Positions 45,391 through 51,878 of a stretch of 51,878 nucleotides of DNA are shown piece by piece. This stretch comes from Clostridia bacterium. GTDB taxonomy: Bacteria; Bacillota; Peptococcia; Peptococcales; SKKY01. The stretch spans positions 1 through 51,878 of the forward strand of contig RZYW01000004.1 of NCBI GenBank assembly GCA_009930175.1. The letters are read 5' to 3'. A program made the position numbers and the translations under genes. The first letter of the stretch is position 1. Each line of letters opens with the position of its first letter. The notes under the pieces are model-generated. The model saw nothing but the letters and a program-made list of their open reading frames with translations. It was not told where the DNA came from and searched no databases.

Positions 45391-46531
45391 GATATCGATA
45401 CTTATCTTTTTATTATTGATAGCAGTATTTTCTTATGGAGAAGAGGATAAAGTTTATTTAGAAACAAGATTCCTAAATGATATTTCCCTTTATCCAGAGG
45501 ATGGTACAGAGGTTTTTAGCGGTGAAGTACAAAATTATATTCTCCATATAAAGGATGATTTGGGAAATAATTTAAATGGCAGCTATTCCCTTGAATTGGT
45601 AAACAATCATCTTAATCAAAAAATTAATATAATCCCCAGGGAAAGTTTTTATTATTTTAAAGATGGTAAGATAAATATTGCCTTTGATTTATATAAAAGT
45701 GGTATAAATGAAATTATAATAAATGTAGATAATGGGAGAGGAAAGGGTAAAGTTGAAATTGAAGTTAAGCCCTCAAAAGAACCCTATTATGCTGAACTGG
45801 AGTCAGTTCTTCCTTTAAAAAAAGGGGATAACAGAATAAGAATTTATTTTAAAGATGCTTCTGAAAATGAAATAACAGAGGGAACATTTAAAATTGAGGT
45901 TTATTCAGAGATATCTGATTTTGACGGAAGAATTAATGAAATATATTATCTTCAAGGAAAAATAATTGAAGAAACCGGGCTTTTAAATATATCTTCTGAA
46001 ATTATTAAAGATAAAGGGTATATTGAGATCCCCTTTACTATTCCAGAAAATATGGATAAAAAAGATGGAATATCTCTTTCTTTTTATTTAAGTAACGGAA
46101 GAGAAATAACCCCAAAGTTAAGTTTTTATGCTGAAGAAGAACCAGATTATTCTAATATGCAAGATCTTGGTATGAAGAATAAATTAATTCTCAGAATTGA
46201 CAGTAACAAAGGGGAAATGAATAATTTTGTATTTTTTATTGATACGAAGCCTTTATTAATTAATAATAAGACTATGGTTCCCCTAAGGGTTGTAACTGAT
46301 TTCTTAGGTATTAAGGCAGAGTGGATAGCAGAAAAAAATGGTGTAATGTTAACAGGTAAAGGAAAAAATTTATTCCTTGAAATAGGGAGTAAAAATCTAC
46401 AACAAGGTCTTGATGTTCCTCCGGTAATTATTTCTGGAAGAACTTATGTCCCCTTAAGGTATGTAGGTGAAAACTTTAATTCACTTGTTATCTGGGATAA
46501 TATAGAAAGAAAAGTAACAATTATAAATTAA
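45371..46531 (+). CDS. Secreted protein with copper-amine-oxidase-N-type (stalk) domain
   Basis: 386-aa exported protein. A signal peptide (about 4-22, [14 protein letters not shown]) with no obvious lipobox, beta-rich central domains (about 25-275), and a C-terminal copper-amine-oxidase N-terminal-like stalk domain: [16 protein letters not shown] and [15 protein letters not shown], two YVPLR-type repeats (about residues 297-384). Stalk domains are non-catalytic surface modules in Bacillota. ATG45371 has AAGGAAG (45358-45364) 6 nt upstream and lies inside the LonB gene. Confidence 0.85.
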   Translation: MKMMKTKISILIFLLLIAVFSYGEEDKVYLETRFLNDISLYPEDGTEVFSGEVQNYILHIKDDLGNNLNGSYSLELVNNHLNQKINIIPRESFYYFKDGKINIAFDLYKSGINEIIINVDNGRGKGKVEIEVKPSKEPYYAELESVLPLKKGDNRIRIYFKDASENEITEGTFKIEVYSEISDFDGRINEIYYLQGKIIEETGLLNISSEIIKDKGYIEIPFTIPENMDKKDGISLSFYLSNGREITPKLSFYAEEEPDYSNMQDLGMKNKLILRIDSNKGEMNNFVFFIDTKPLLINNKTMVPLRVVTDFLGIKAEWIAEKNGVMLTGKGKNLFLEIGSKNLQQGLDVPPVIISGRTYVPLRYVGENFNSLVIWDNIERKVTIIN

Positions 46532-46544
46532 AGGAGGAAAAAAC

Positions 46545-47036
46545 ATGGCTAAGGATCCATCTTTTGATGTAGTATCAAAAGTCGATATGCAGGAACTGGA
46601 TAATGCAGTTAATCAAACTAAAAAAGAAATAACTCAGCGATTTGATTTCAGGGGAAGTAAATCTGAAGTTAATATTGATGGTGATGATGTAAAAATATTA
46701 ACTGAGGATGATTTTAGATTAAAATCTATTATAGATGTTTTACAGACAAAGCTAATTAAAAGAGGAATATCTATAAAAAATCTTGATTATGGAAAAATAG
46801 AAGATGCAAGTGGTGGTATGGTTAGACAAAGTATCAAGATAAAGCAGGGAATTGATACAGATCTTGCTAAAAATATAATTAAAGATATAAAGGGAACAAA
46901 AATAAAAGTTCAGGCACAAATTATGGATGATCAAATTAGAATTTCCGGAAAAAACAGAGACGATCTTCAGGCTGTAATTGCTTTTATTCGGGAACAAGAT
47001 TATGACATAGATCTTCAATTTACGAACTACAGGTAG
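46545..47036 (+). CDS. yajQ: YajQ-family nucleotide-binding protein
   Basis: 163-aa protein of the YajQ/DUF520 family: [18 protein letters not shown] and [11 protein letters not shown] (about residues 30-40) are diagnostic. In some proteobacteria homologues bind c-di-GMP and modify gene regulation. AAAGGAGG precedes ATG46545. It is 13 nt after the secreted protein gene. With three c-di-GMP enzymes in this window, an effector role is plausible but untested. Confidence 0.94.
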   Translation: MAKDPSFDVVSKVDMQELDNAVNQTKKEITQRFDFRGSKSEVNIDGDDVKILTEDDFRLKSIIDVLQTKLIKRGISIKNLDYGKIEDASGGMVRQSIKIKQGIDTDLAKNIIKDIKGTKIKVQAQIMDDQIRISGKNRDDLQAVIAFIREQDYDIDLQFTNYR

Positions 47037-47041
47037 GATAT

Positions 47042-48586
47042 ATGAATATATTAATTGTCCATGGATATTTTCTTGAGGGAAATGGAAGTAATATATACGT
47101 TTATAATTTAGCTAAAGAAATCAAAAAAAACGGACACAGAGCTATAATTTTATCTCAGGAAAACAAAGTAAATGATTATTCCCTTGTAGATCGAATTTAT
47201 GAGTTTTCTTTTGGGAATAAAACAAAAAAAATGACATATAAATCCAGTGCCTCCGGTTATGGGGAATGTATTTTAATTAAGCCGGAGATTCAGGGTGTAT
47301 TACCTATGTATAAAAAAGAAGAGATAGAAGGTTTTGAAGTCCGGGAATTTCATGAAATGAAAAATCAGGAAATATATTCTTATTCAAATCTTATTATTAG
47401 TGCAATAGAAAATATATTGGAAGAAATAAATATAGATCTGATTATTTCAACACATCTTTTTCCAGAACCATTTATTACAGAAATAGTTAGAAAAAAATAT
47501 CCCAGAATTAAACATTATTGCATAGTTGATGGGAACTGTTTTTATTATTCATACTATAAAAATAAAAGCCTTAAAGATTTTATTACCCCAATTTTTTCCA
47601 GGGTAGATTCTTTAATATTTTTAAACAGAGAAATAATTTTTGATCTGATTCAAGAGTTCCCTGGTTGTTCTGAAAGCATTAAACTTAAAGGTAATTATAT
47701 TCCGGCGGGTGTAGACACAGAAGTATTTACAATGGCTGTAACCCCTGAAGATAAGAATAGAGTATTTGAGAATTTAAAATATAAAATAAGAAATGATAAA
47801 GGGGATACCTCATTTCTAGAAAATTTTGACTGGGAAAATAATCTCAATATAATGACATATGGTGATTTTTCCCTTGAAAAAGGAATTCCCCTGTTATTTA
47901 TCATATTCCCTTTTATCAGAGAATTTTTCCCTGAGGCTAAGCTTTATATTGCGGGAAAAGGTGGAAATAAAAAGAAATGTGAGAAATTAATAAAATATCT
48001 TTCTGAAGGAAACAGAAAAGATTTTTATTTAGTGCTGGAAGATTTAACGAAAGAATATGCAAAGAAGTATGGCAAGGATAATGCTTATGAAATATGTTAT
48101 CTTAATATTCTTGATCCTGTATTTGCAGAAAAATACTTCAAATGTGGTCTTGGGATTGACAGCCAAATTGAATTTGCAGGATATTTAAATCATGGTAAAT
48201 TATCTCATCTTGTTTCTTTGATGGATCTGTGTGTATTTCCGGTTATAGCTAAAGAAGGCTTTTCAATTTCTGTAATTGAAGCTCTTTCTTCAGGGGTTCC
48301 TGTAGTTATTCCTGAAAATACAGGGATGTCAGATATAGAAGAAAGTCTTAGAAAGATTTATCAAAATGATTTTGATATTAAAGAATATAATGAGATTAAG
48401 CAAGATGAAAATTTTTTAGATAACATAATATTAAATATTACATATTTATTAAACTACATTAAAAGCAACAAAGGGAATGCTGGAACAGAAAACATAAAAC
48501 GAAAAGTCTCTGAAGAGATTATAAAAAATTATTCCTGGTTTTCTGTCTATGAAAACTTTATAAAAACTAGCCGAAACAGGTCTTAG
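47042..48586 (+). CDS. GT4-type glycosyltransferase
   Basis: 514-aa GT-B glycosyltransferase. The N-terminal acceptor fold starts ILIVHGYFLEGNGSNIYVYNLA (about residues 3-24), with YIPAGVDTEVF (about 219-229) and the donor motif FPVIAKEGFSISVIEALSSGVPVVIPE (about 399-425; the EGFSISVIEA motif). No membrane segments. It contains an insertion (about 285-375) making it longer than typical family-4 enzymes (about 380 aa). AGGTAGG lies upstream, 5 nt after yajQ. It probably glycosylates a surface polymer or lipid. Confidence 0.88.
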   Translation: MNILIVHGYFLEGNGSNIYVYNLAKEIKKNGHRAIILSQENKVNDYSLVDRIYEFSFGNKTKKMTYKSSASGYGECILIKPEIQGVLPMYKKEEIEGFEVREFHEMKNQEIYSYSNLIISAIENILEEINIDLIISTHLFPEPFITEIVRKKYPRIKHYCIVDGNCFYYSYYKNKSLKDFITPIFSRVDSLIFLNREIIFDLIQEFPGCSESIKLKGNYIPAGVDTEVFTMAVTPEDKNRVFENLKYKIRNDKGDTSFLENFDWENNLNIMTYGDFSLEKGIPLLFIIFPFIREFFPEAKLYIAGKGGNKKKCEKLIKYLSEGNRKDFYLVLEDLTKEYAKKYGKDNAYEICYLNILDPVFAEKYFKCGLGIDSQIEFAGYLNHGKLSHLVSLMDLCVFPVIAKEGFSISVIEALSSGVPVVIPENTGMSDIEESLRKIYQNDFDIKEYNEIKQDENFLDNIILNITYLLNYIKSNKGNAGTENIKRKVSEEIIKNYSWFSVYENFIKTSRNRS

Positions 48587-48625
48587 CACCACTGAAATCA
48601 AGGTGGTGCTAATTTAATTAAATTT
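48583..48625 (+). terminator. Hairpin after the glycosyltransferase gene (weak terminator)
   Basis: A strong 10-bp stem (48583-48592 with 48603-48612) that includes the stop codon. The tail is A/T-rich rather than a pure T-run, so termination may be incomplete. Confidence 0.6.
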
Positions 48626-48636
48626 TCAGAAAATTG

Positions 48637-48664
48637 TTTACAATTCAAAAAAAATAACTATAAT
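48637..48664 (+). promoter_or_regulatory. Promoter of acsA
   Basis: TTTACA (48637-48642), 16-bp spacer, TATAAT (48659-48664), 42 bp before the gene. Confidence 0.75.
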
Positions 48665-48705
48665 TTATATTTAAACTCATATTAAATAATTTTAGGGGGA
48701 AGATG

Positions 48706-50460
48706 ATGGACCAGAATTTTTCGGCGAAGCATTATATTTTAGAAGAGAGAATAAAGAAGAAATATGTCAAAGTCAATATGAAGTCATATGAGGATGCTTA
48801 TAAAAGCTTTGAGTATGAGTCTGTAATTGAAGAATTCGAAGGCCTTGGAGAAGGAAAGTACAATATTGCCTATGAAACTGTTGACAAGCATGTTAAAAAT
48901 GGATTGGGAGAAAAGCTTGCCCTTATCTGGGAAGGTCCAGATGGTCTGCGGAAAGAGTATACATTTAAAGATATTAGTGAAGACTCTAACAAAGTCGCTA
49001 ATGCTTTAAAAAGTATTGGTGTAAAAAAAGGAGACCGAGTATTTACTTTTTTATCAAGAATTCCAGAATTATATATTAGTGCAGTTGCAATACCAAAAAT
49101 TGGTGGTATTCTAGGACCTTTATTTGCTGCTTTTGGACCAGAAGCCGTTAAGGATCGTCTTGCAGGTTGTTCAGCAAAAGTATTAATTACAGATATGGAA
49201 TTATATGAAAGAATTCTTCCAATACTTCCAGATTTACCAGATCTTGAATATATTATTCTAACTGGAGAAAACATTAAGGAAGAAGGTAAAATTTTATCCT
49301 ATGAAAGATTGCTTTCTGAAGCATCTGCAAATTTTGAAATAGAAAAAACATCTCTTGAAGATCCATTTATAATTCACTATACATCCGGTTCAACAGGTTC
49401 TCCTAAGGGTGTTGTTCATGTTCATAAGGCCATGTTTGGCCATTATCAAACGGCAAAATGGGTATTAGATTTGAGAGAAGATGATATTTATTGGTGCTCT
49501 GCAGATCCTGGCTGGGTTACAGGGACATCCTACGGCATATTTGGTGTTTGGCTTCATGGGGTAACTCAGGTTGTTAATGCTCAGGCATTTAGCGCTGAAA
49601 GCTGGTATGAGACTTTAGAAAATAATAAAGTTACTGTTTGGTATACTGCACCAACAGCTTTAAGAATGTTAATGAAAGCGGGAGATGAACTTACAAGGGA
49701 TTATGATTTCGCTCCCTTAAGACATATATGCAGTGTTGGAGAGCCATTAAATCCAGAAGTAATACGTTGGGGTCTTAAAGTTTTTTATCTTCCAATACAC
49801 GATACCTGGTGGCAAACTGAAACAGGTTCTATGATGATAGTGAACTTCCCCTGTATGGACATTAAGCCCGGTTCAATGGGTCGCCCTGTGCCAGGAATTA
49901 AAGCTGCAGTAGTTGATCAGTATGGTAATCAACTTCCAAGAGACAGCGTAGGACTTTTAGCTTTAAGACCTACCTGGCCTTCTATGATGCGTCAGGTTTG
50001 GGGAGATGAAGCAAAGTATAATGAATATTTCAAAATCAAAGGCTGGTACTTATCAGGGGATAATGCTTATGTTGATGATGATGGTTATTTTTGGTTTATT
50101 GGAAGAGCAGATGATATTATAAATACATCAGGACATAGAGTAGGTCCTTTTGAAGTAGAAAATGCTCTTGTGGATCACCCGGCAATAGCTGAAGCAGGGG
50201 TTATTGGAAAGCCAGACGAGGAAAGAGGAGAAATTATTAAGGCCTTTATTACTCTTCGAGATGGTTATGAATACGATGAAGATTTATTTGATGATATAAA
50301 GAAGTTTGTTAGAAAACATCTTGCTGCTCATGCTTATCCAAAAGAAATTGAAGTATTACAATCACTTCCAAAAACAAGAAGTGGAAAAATTATGAGAAGA
50401 GTTTTAAAAGCAAGGGAATTAGGGCTGCCTCTAGGCGACCTGTCAACTATGGAAGAATAA
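48706..50460 (+). CDS. acsA: Acetyl-CoA synthetase (AMP-forming)
   Basis: 584-aa AMP-forming acetate (or short-chain acid) CoA ligase. AMP-binding YTSGSTGSPKGVVHVH (about residues 225-240), the hinge region GRADDIINTSGHRVGPFEVE (about 466-485) and the C-terminal catalytic lysine in PKTRSGKIMRR (about 558-568), the site regulated by acetylation in AcsA. AGGGGGA lies 5-6 nt before ATG48706; ATG48703 is too close. It is a single-gene unit between its promoter and a strong terminator. Confidence 0.93.
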   Translation: MDQNFSAKHYILEERIKKKYVKVNMKSYEDAYKSFEYESVIEEFEGLGEGKYNIAYETVDKHVKNGLGEKLALIWEGPDGLRKEYTFKDISEDSNKVANALKSIGVKKGDRVFTFLSRIPELYISAVAIPKIGGILGPLFAAFGPEAVKDRLAGCSAKVLITDMELYERILPILPDLPDLEYIILTGENIKEEGKILSYERLLSEASANFEIEKTSLEDPFIIHYTSGSTGSPKGVVHVHKAMFGHYQTAKWVLDLREDDIYWCSADPGWVTGTSYGIFGVWLHGVTQVVNAQAFSAESWYETLENNKVTVWYTAPTALRMLMKAGDELTRDYDFAPLRHICSVGEPLNPEVIRWGLKVFYLPIHDTWWQTETGSMMIVNFPCMDIKPGSMGRPVPGIKAAVVDQYGNQLPRDSVGLLALRPTWPSMMRQVWGDEAKYNEYFKIKGWYLSGDNAYVDDDGYFWFIGRADDIINTSGHRVGPFEVENALVDHPAIAEAGVIGKPDEERGEIIKAFITLRDGYEYDEDLFDDIKKFVRKHLAAHAYPKEIEVLQSLPKTRSGKIMRRVLKARELGLPLGDLSTMEE

Positions 50461-50467
50461 TTATAAT

Positions 50468-50506
50468 AAAGGGATTGTATAAAAAGTATACAATCCCTTT
50501 TTATTT
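50468..50506 (+). terminator. Terminator of acsA
   Basis: A 14-bp perfect stem (50468-50481 with 50487-50500), a 5-nt loop and a T-rich tail. Confidence 0.93.
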
Positions 50507-50554
50507 TATTTGTCCGGCTTTTTATTATATAATCTATCAAGGGGGATTTTTCTT

Positions 50555-51673
50555 ATGAACACTCTTGAACACATAATACTGTTAAGTCATGAAAATATAA
50601 TAATAGAAATTACTGTAGCTGTTCTTTTGTTTCTTTTTTTCTTATTCTTAAGAAAAATGTTTACAAAAATTGTATTTGGATTTTTAAAAAAGGTTACCAG
50701 CAAGTCAAATTTTATTTTGGATAAGTATATATTAAATTGTTTTGAAAGACCTGTAAGATTTTTATTTGTTGTATTGGGTTTGTATGCTTCATTTAGCATG
50801 GTAGCTGACAGGTTGGAATATCAAATTATGTTAGATAAAGCTTTTAGATCTCTTTTAATTTATACTTTTGCCTGGGGATTTTATAATATTACAAATCCTT
50901 CTTCAGAATTTTTTAAAAAGATTTTTGAACGCTATGAATTAGAAGGAGATAAAATTCTCTTTCCCTTTATTTCTAAAGTGTTTAGAATTGTCATTATTTT
51001 CCTTTCTATTAGTATAATTATTCAGGAATGGGGATATAATGTCGAAGGATTTATTGCTGGTCTTGGTTTAGGTGGATTAGCCTTTGCCCTTGCAGCCCAG
51101 GATACAATTTCTAATGTTTTTGGTGGTCTGGTAATAATTACTGAAAAACCTTTTAGCCTTGGTGACTGGATTGAGACTCCAAGTGTTGAAGGGACTGTTG
51201 AAGATATTACTTTTAGAAGCATAAAAGTCAGAAGTTTTGCTCAGGCCTTAGTAACTGTTCCAAATTCAACTATTGCAAAAGAATCAATTACAAACTGGAC
51301 AAGAATGGGTAGGAGAAGAGTTACCTTTAATCTTGGGGTAATGTATTCAACTCCAGCTGAAAAGATGGAAAAATGTATTAAAAGAATTAAAGATTTATTA
51401 AAAAAAGATGAGGAAATACATCCTCAAACAATATTTGTTAATTTTGATAAATTCAATGACAGCAGCCTTGATATTTTTATTTATTTTTTTACGAATACAA
51501 CAATATGGGGCGAGTATCTTAGAGTCAAAGAAAAAATAAATTTTGCAATAATGAAAATACTGGAAGAGGAAGGGGTTCAGGTTGCTTTCCCAAGTACAAG
51601 TATTTATTTTGAAAATGAAATTAAATCGAGGGTTGAAAATGGAGAGTTTAAGAAAGAAATTGAAAGAACTTGA
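50555..51673 (+). CDS. MscS-type mechanosensitive channel
   Basis: 372-aa small-conductance channel. Three or four N-terminal helices (about residues 15-35, 60-80, 95-115, 135-160), then the pore helix and beta domain: GLGLGGLAFALAAQDTISNVFGG (about 173-195) and DWIETPSVEGTVEDI. It releases solutes on hypo-osmotic shock. ATG50555 follows AAGGGGGA (50539-50546); earlier in-frame codons lack a ribosome site. The stop lies inside the next gene. TATAAT at 50528-50533 is a possible -10 without a clear -35. Confidence 0.93.
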   Translation: MNTLEHIILLSHENIIIEITVAVLLFLFFLFLRKMFTKIVFGFLKKVTSKSNFILDKYILNCFERPVRFLFVVLGLYASFSMVADRLEYQIMLDKAFRSLLIYTFAWGFYNITNPSSEFFKKIFERYELEGDKILFPFISKVFRIVIIFLSISIIIQEWGYNVEGFIAGLGLGGLAFALAAQDTISNVFGGLVIITEKPFSLGDWIETPSVEGTVEDITFRSIKVRSFAQALVTVPNSTIAKESITNWTRMGRRRVTFNLGVMYSTPAEKMEKCIKRIKDLLKKDEEIHPQTIFVNFDKFNDSSLDIFIYFFTNTTIWGEYLRVKEKINFAIMKILEEEGVQVAFPSTSIYFENEIKSRVENGEFKKEIERT

Positions 51674-51878
51674 AAACAAAATAGATAAGTTAGAAGTGAA
51701 ATTTGAGCTTTTAGAAAAATATATAGAGTTAAATGAGTTGGACTCTATAATAATTGAGCTTGATTTATCCAGCAAGGAAATAAATAAGGCTGTAGAAATA
51801 ATAAATAAATACTCTCATACAGAAATATTAAAAGATTGGGACAAAAATGGTTTAACAAAATATACTGTAAAAAAAGAA
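51639..51878 (+). CDS. Truncated coiled-coil protein (3' end beyond window)
   Basis: 80 codons, open to the window end. ATG51639 overlaps the MscS gene by 35 nt in another frame, with GAGGG just upstream, so the two are translationally coupled. The first 35 residues form a Lys/Glu/Leu-rich coiled coil (LRKKLKELENKIDKLEVKF), followed by a small mixed domain. No family recognised; it could be a cytoplasmic partner of the channel. Confidence 0.65.
   Translation, partial: MESLRKKLKELENKIDKLEVKFELLEKYIELNELDSIIIELDLSSKEINKAVEIINKYSHTEILKDWDKNGLTKYTVKKE

Noticed and set aside
48870-49274. 134-codon minus-strand open frame inside acsA
   Set aside because: Complete overlap with the acetyl-CoA synthetase reading frame and no recognisable domain.
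50510-50533. TTGTCC (50510-50515) and TATAAT (50528-50533) as an MscS promoter
   Set aside because: The spacer is only 12 bp; the -10 may be real but this -35 is not.
1-51878. CRISPR arrays, tRNA/rRNA genes, insertion sequences or prophage
   Set aside because: I found no regularly spaced repeats, no cloverleaf-like or rRNA sequence, and no transposase, integrase or phage structural gene on reading through both strands.

Overview
The window looks like a low-GC, Gram-positive-type anaerobe of the Bacillota (class Clostridia or a close relative such as Halanaerobiales). The A+T-rich codon use, strong AGGAGG-type ribosome sites, frequent TTG/GTG starts, a PyrR-type attenuator, a YtrA-type GntR regulator, a GAAC-N4-GTTC SOS box and a YolD/UvrX-type polymerase pair all support this. 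I cannot name the genus. Both ends look truncated: the first 59 bases duplicate an internal stretch, and the last gene runs off the end. The window is therefore probably one whole assembly contig.

Layout. 0-1.7 kb: a membrane GGDEF-EAL protein with an unreliable 5' end. 1.8-5.0 kb: a self-regulated GntR/ABC ATPase/ABC permease operon with two tandem operators. 5.1-8.0 kb: a WYL regulator, a membrane-anchored unknown, a VTT-domain protein, a DUF503 protein and a YbaK deacylase, in one direction. 8.0-9.6 kb (minus strand): a Y-family polymerase and a YolD-like protein behind an SOS-box promoter. 9.7-10.9 kb: a stand-alone trpB. 11-16.7 kb: an unusual run that mixes alkylation repair (ogt, an AlkD-like gene) with two c-di-GMP sensor enzymes. 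16.7-18.6 kb (minus strand): an overlapping ATP-grasp/esterase pair of unknown function.

18.9-28.7 kb is a complete de novo UMP operon, pyrB-pyrC-carA-carB-pyrK-pyrD-pyrF-pyrE, behind a promoter, a PyrR-binding hairpin and an attenuator terminator. 28.7-39.5 kb carries a two-component polyprenyl diphosphate synthase pair and the early tetrapyrrole pathway (precorrin-2 dehydrogenase, hemA, hemC, cobA-hemD fusion, hemB, hemL). A yjiH-yjiG-peptidase module sits between hemB and hemL. Because cobA and precorrin-2 dehydrogenase are present and hemE/F/G/H/N are absent here, the cluster points to sirohaem/cobalamin rather than haem.

39.5-48.6 kb: an orphan cheR, a gamma-carbonic-anhydrase-like protein, then a tightly packed operon of an FtsA/PilM-like ATPase with beta-grasp-like C-terminal repeats, a LonB-like protease, a secreted protein with a copper-amine-oxidase-N-type domain, a YajQ protein and a GT4 glycosyltransferase. 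48.7-51.9 kb: acetyl-CoA synthetase, an MscS channel and a truncated coiled-coil gene. There are no rRNA, tRNA, CRISPR, transposase or phage genes. The best candidates for undescribed biology are the ATP-grasp/esterase pair, the repair/c-di-GMP operon, and the FtsA-like/LonB/secreted/YajQ operon.
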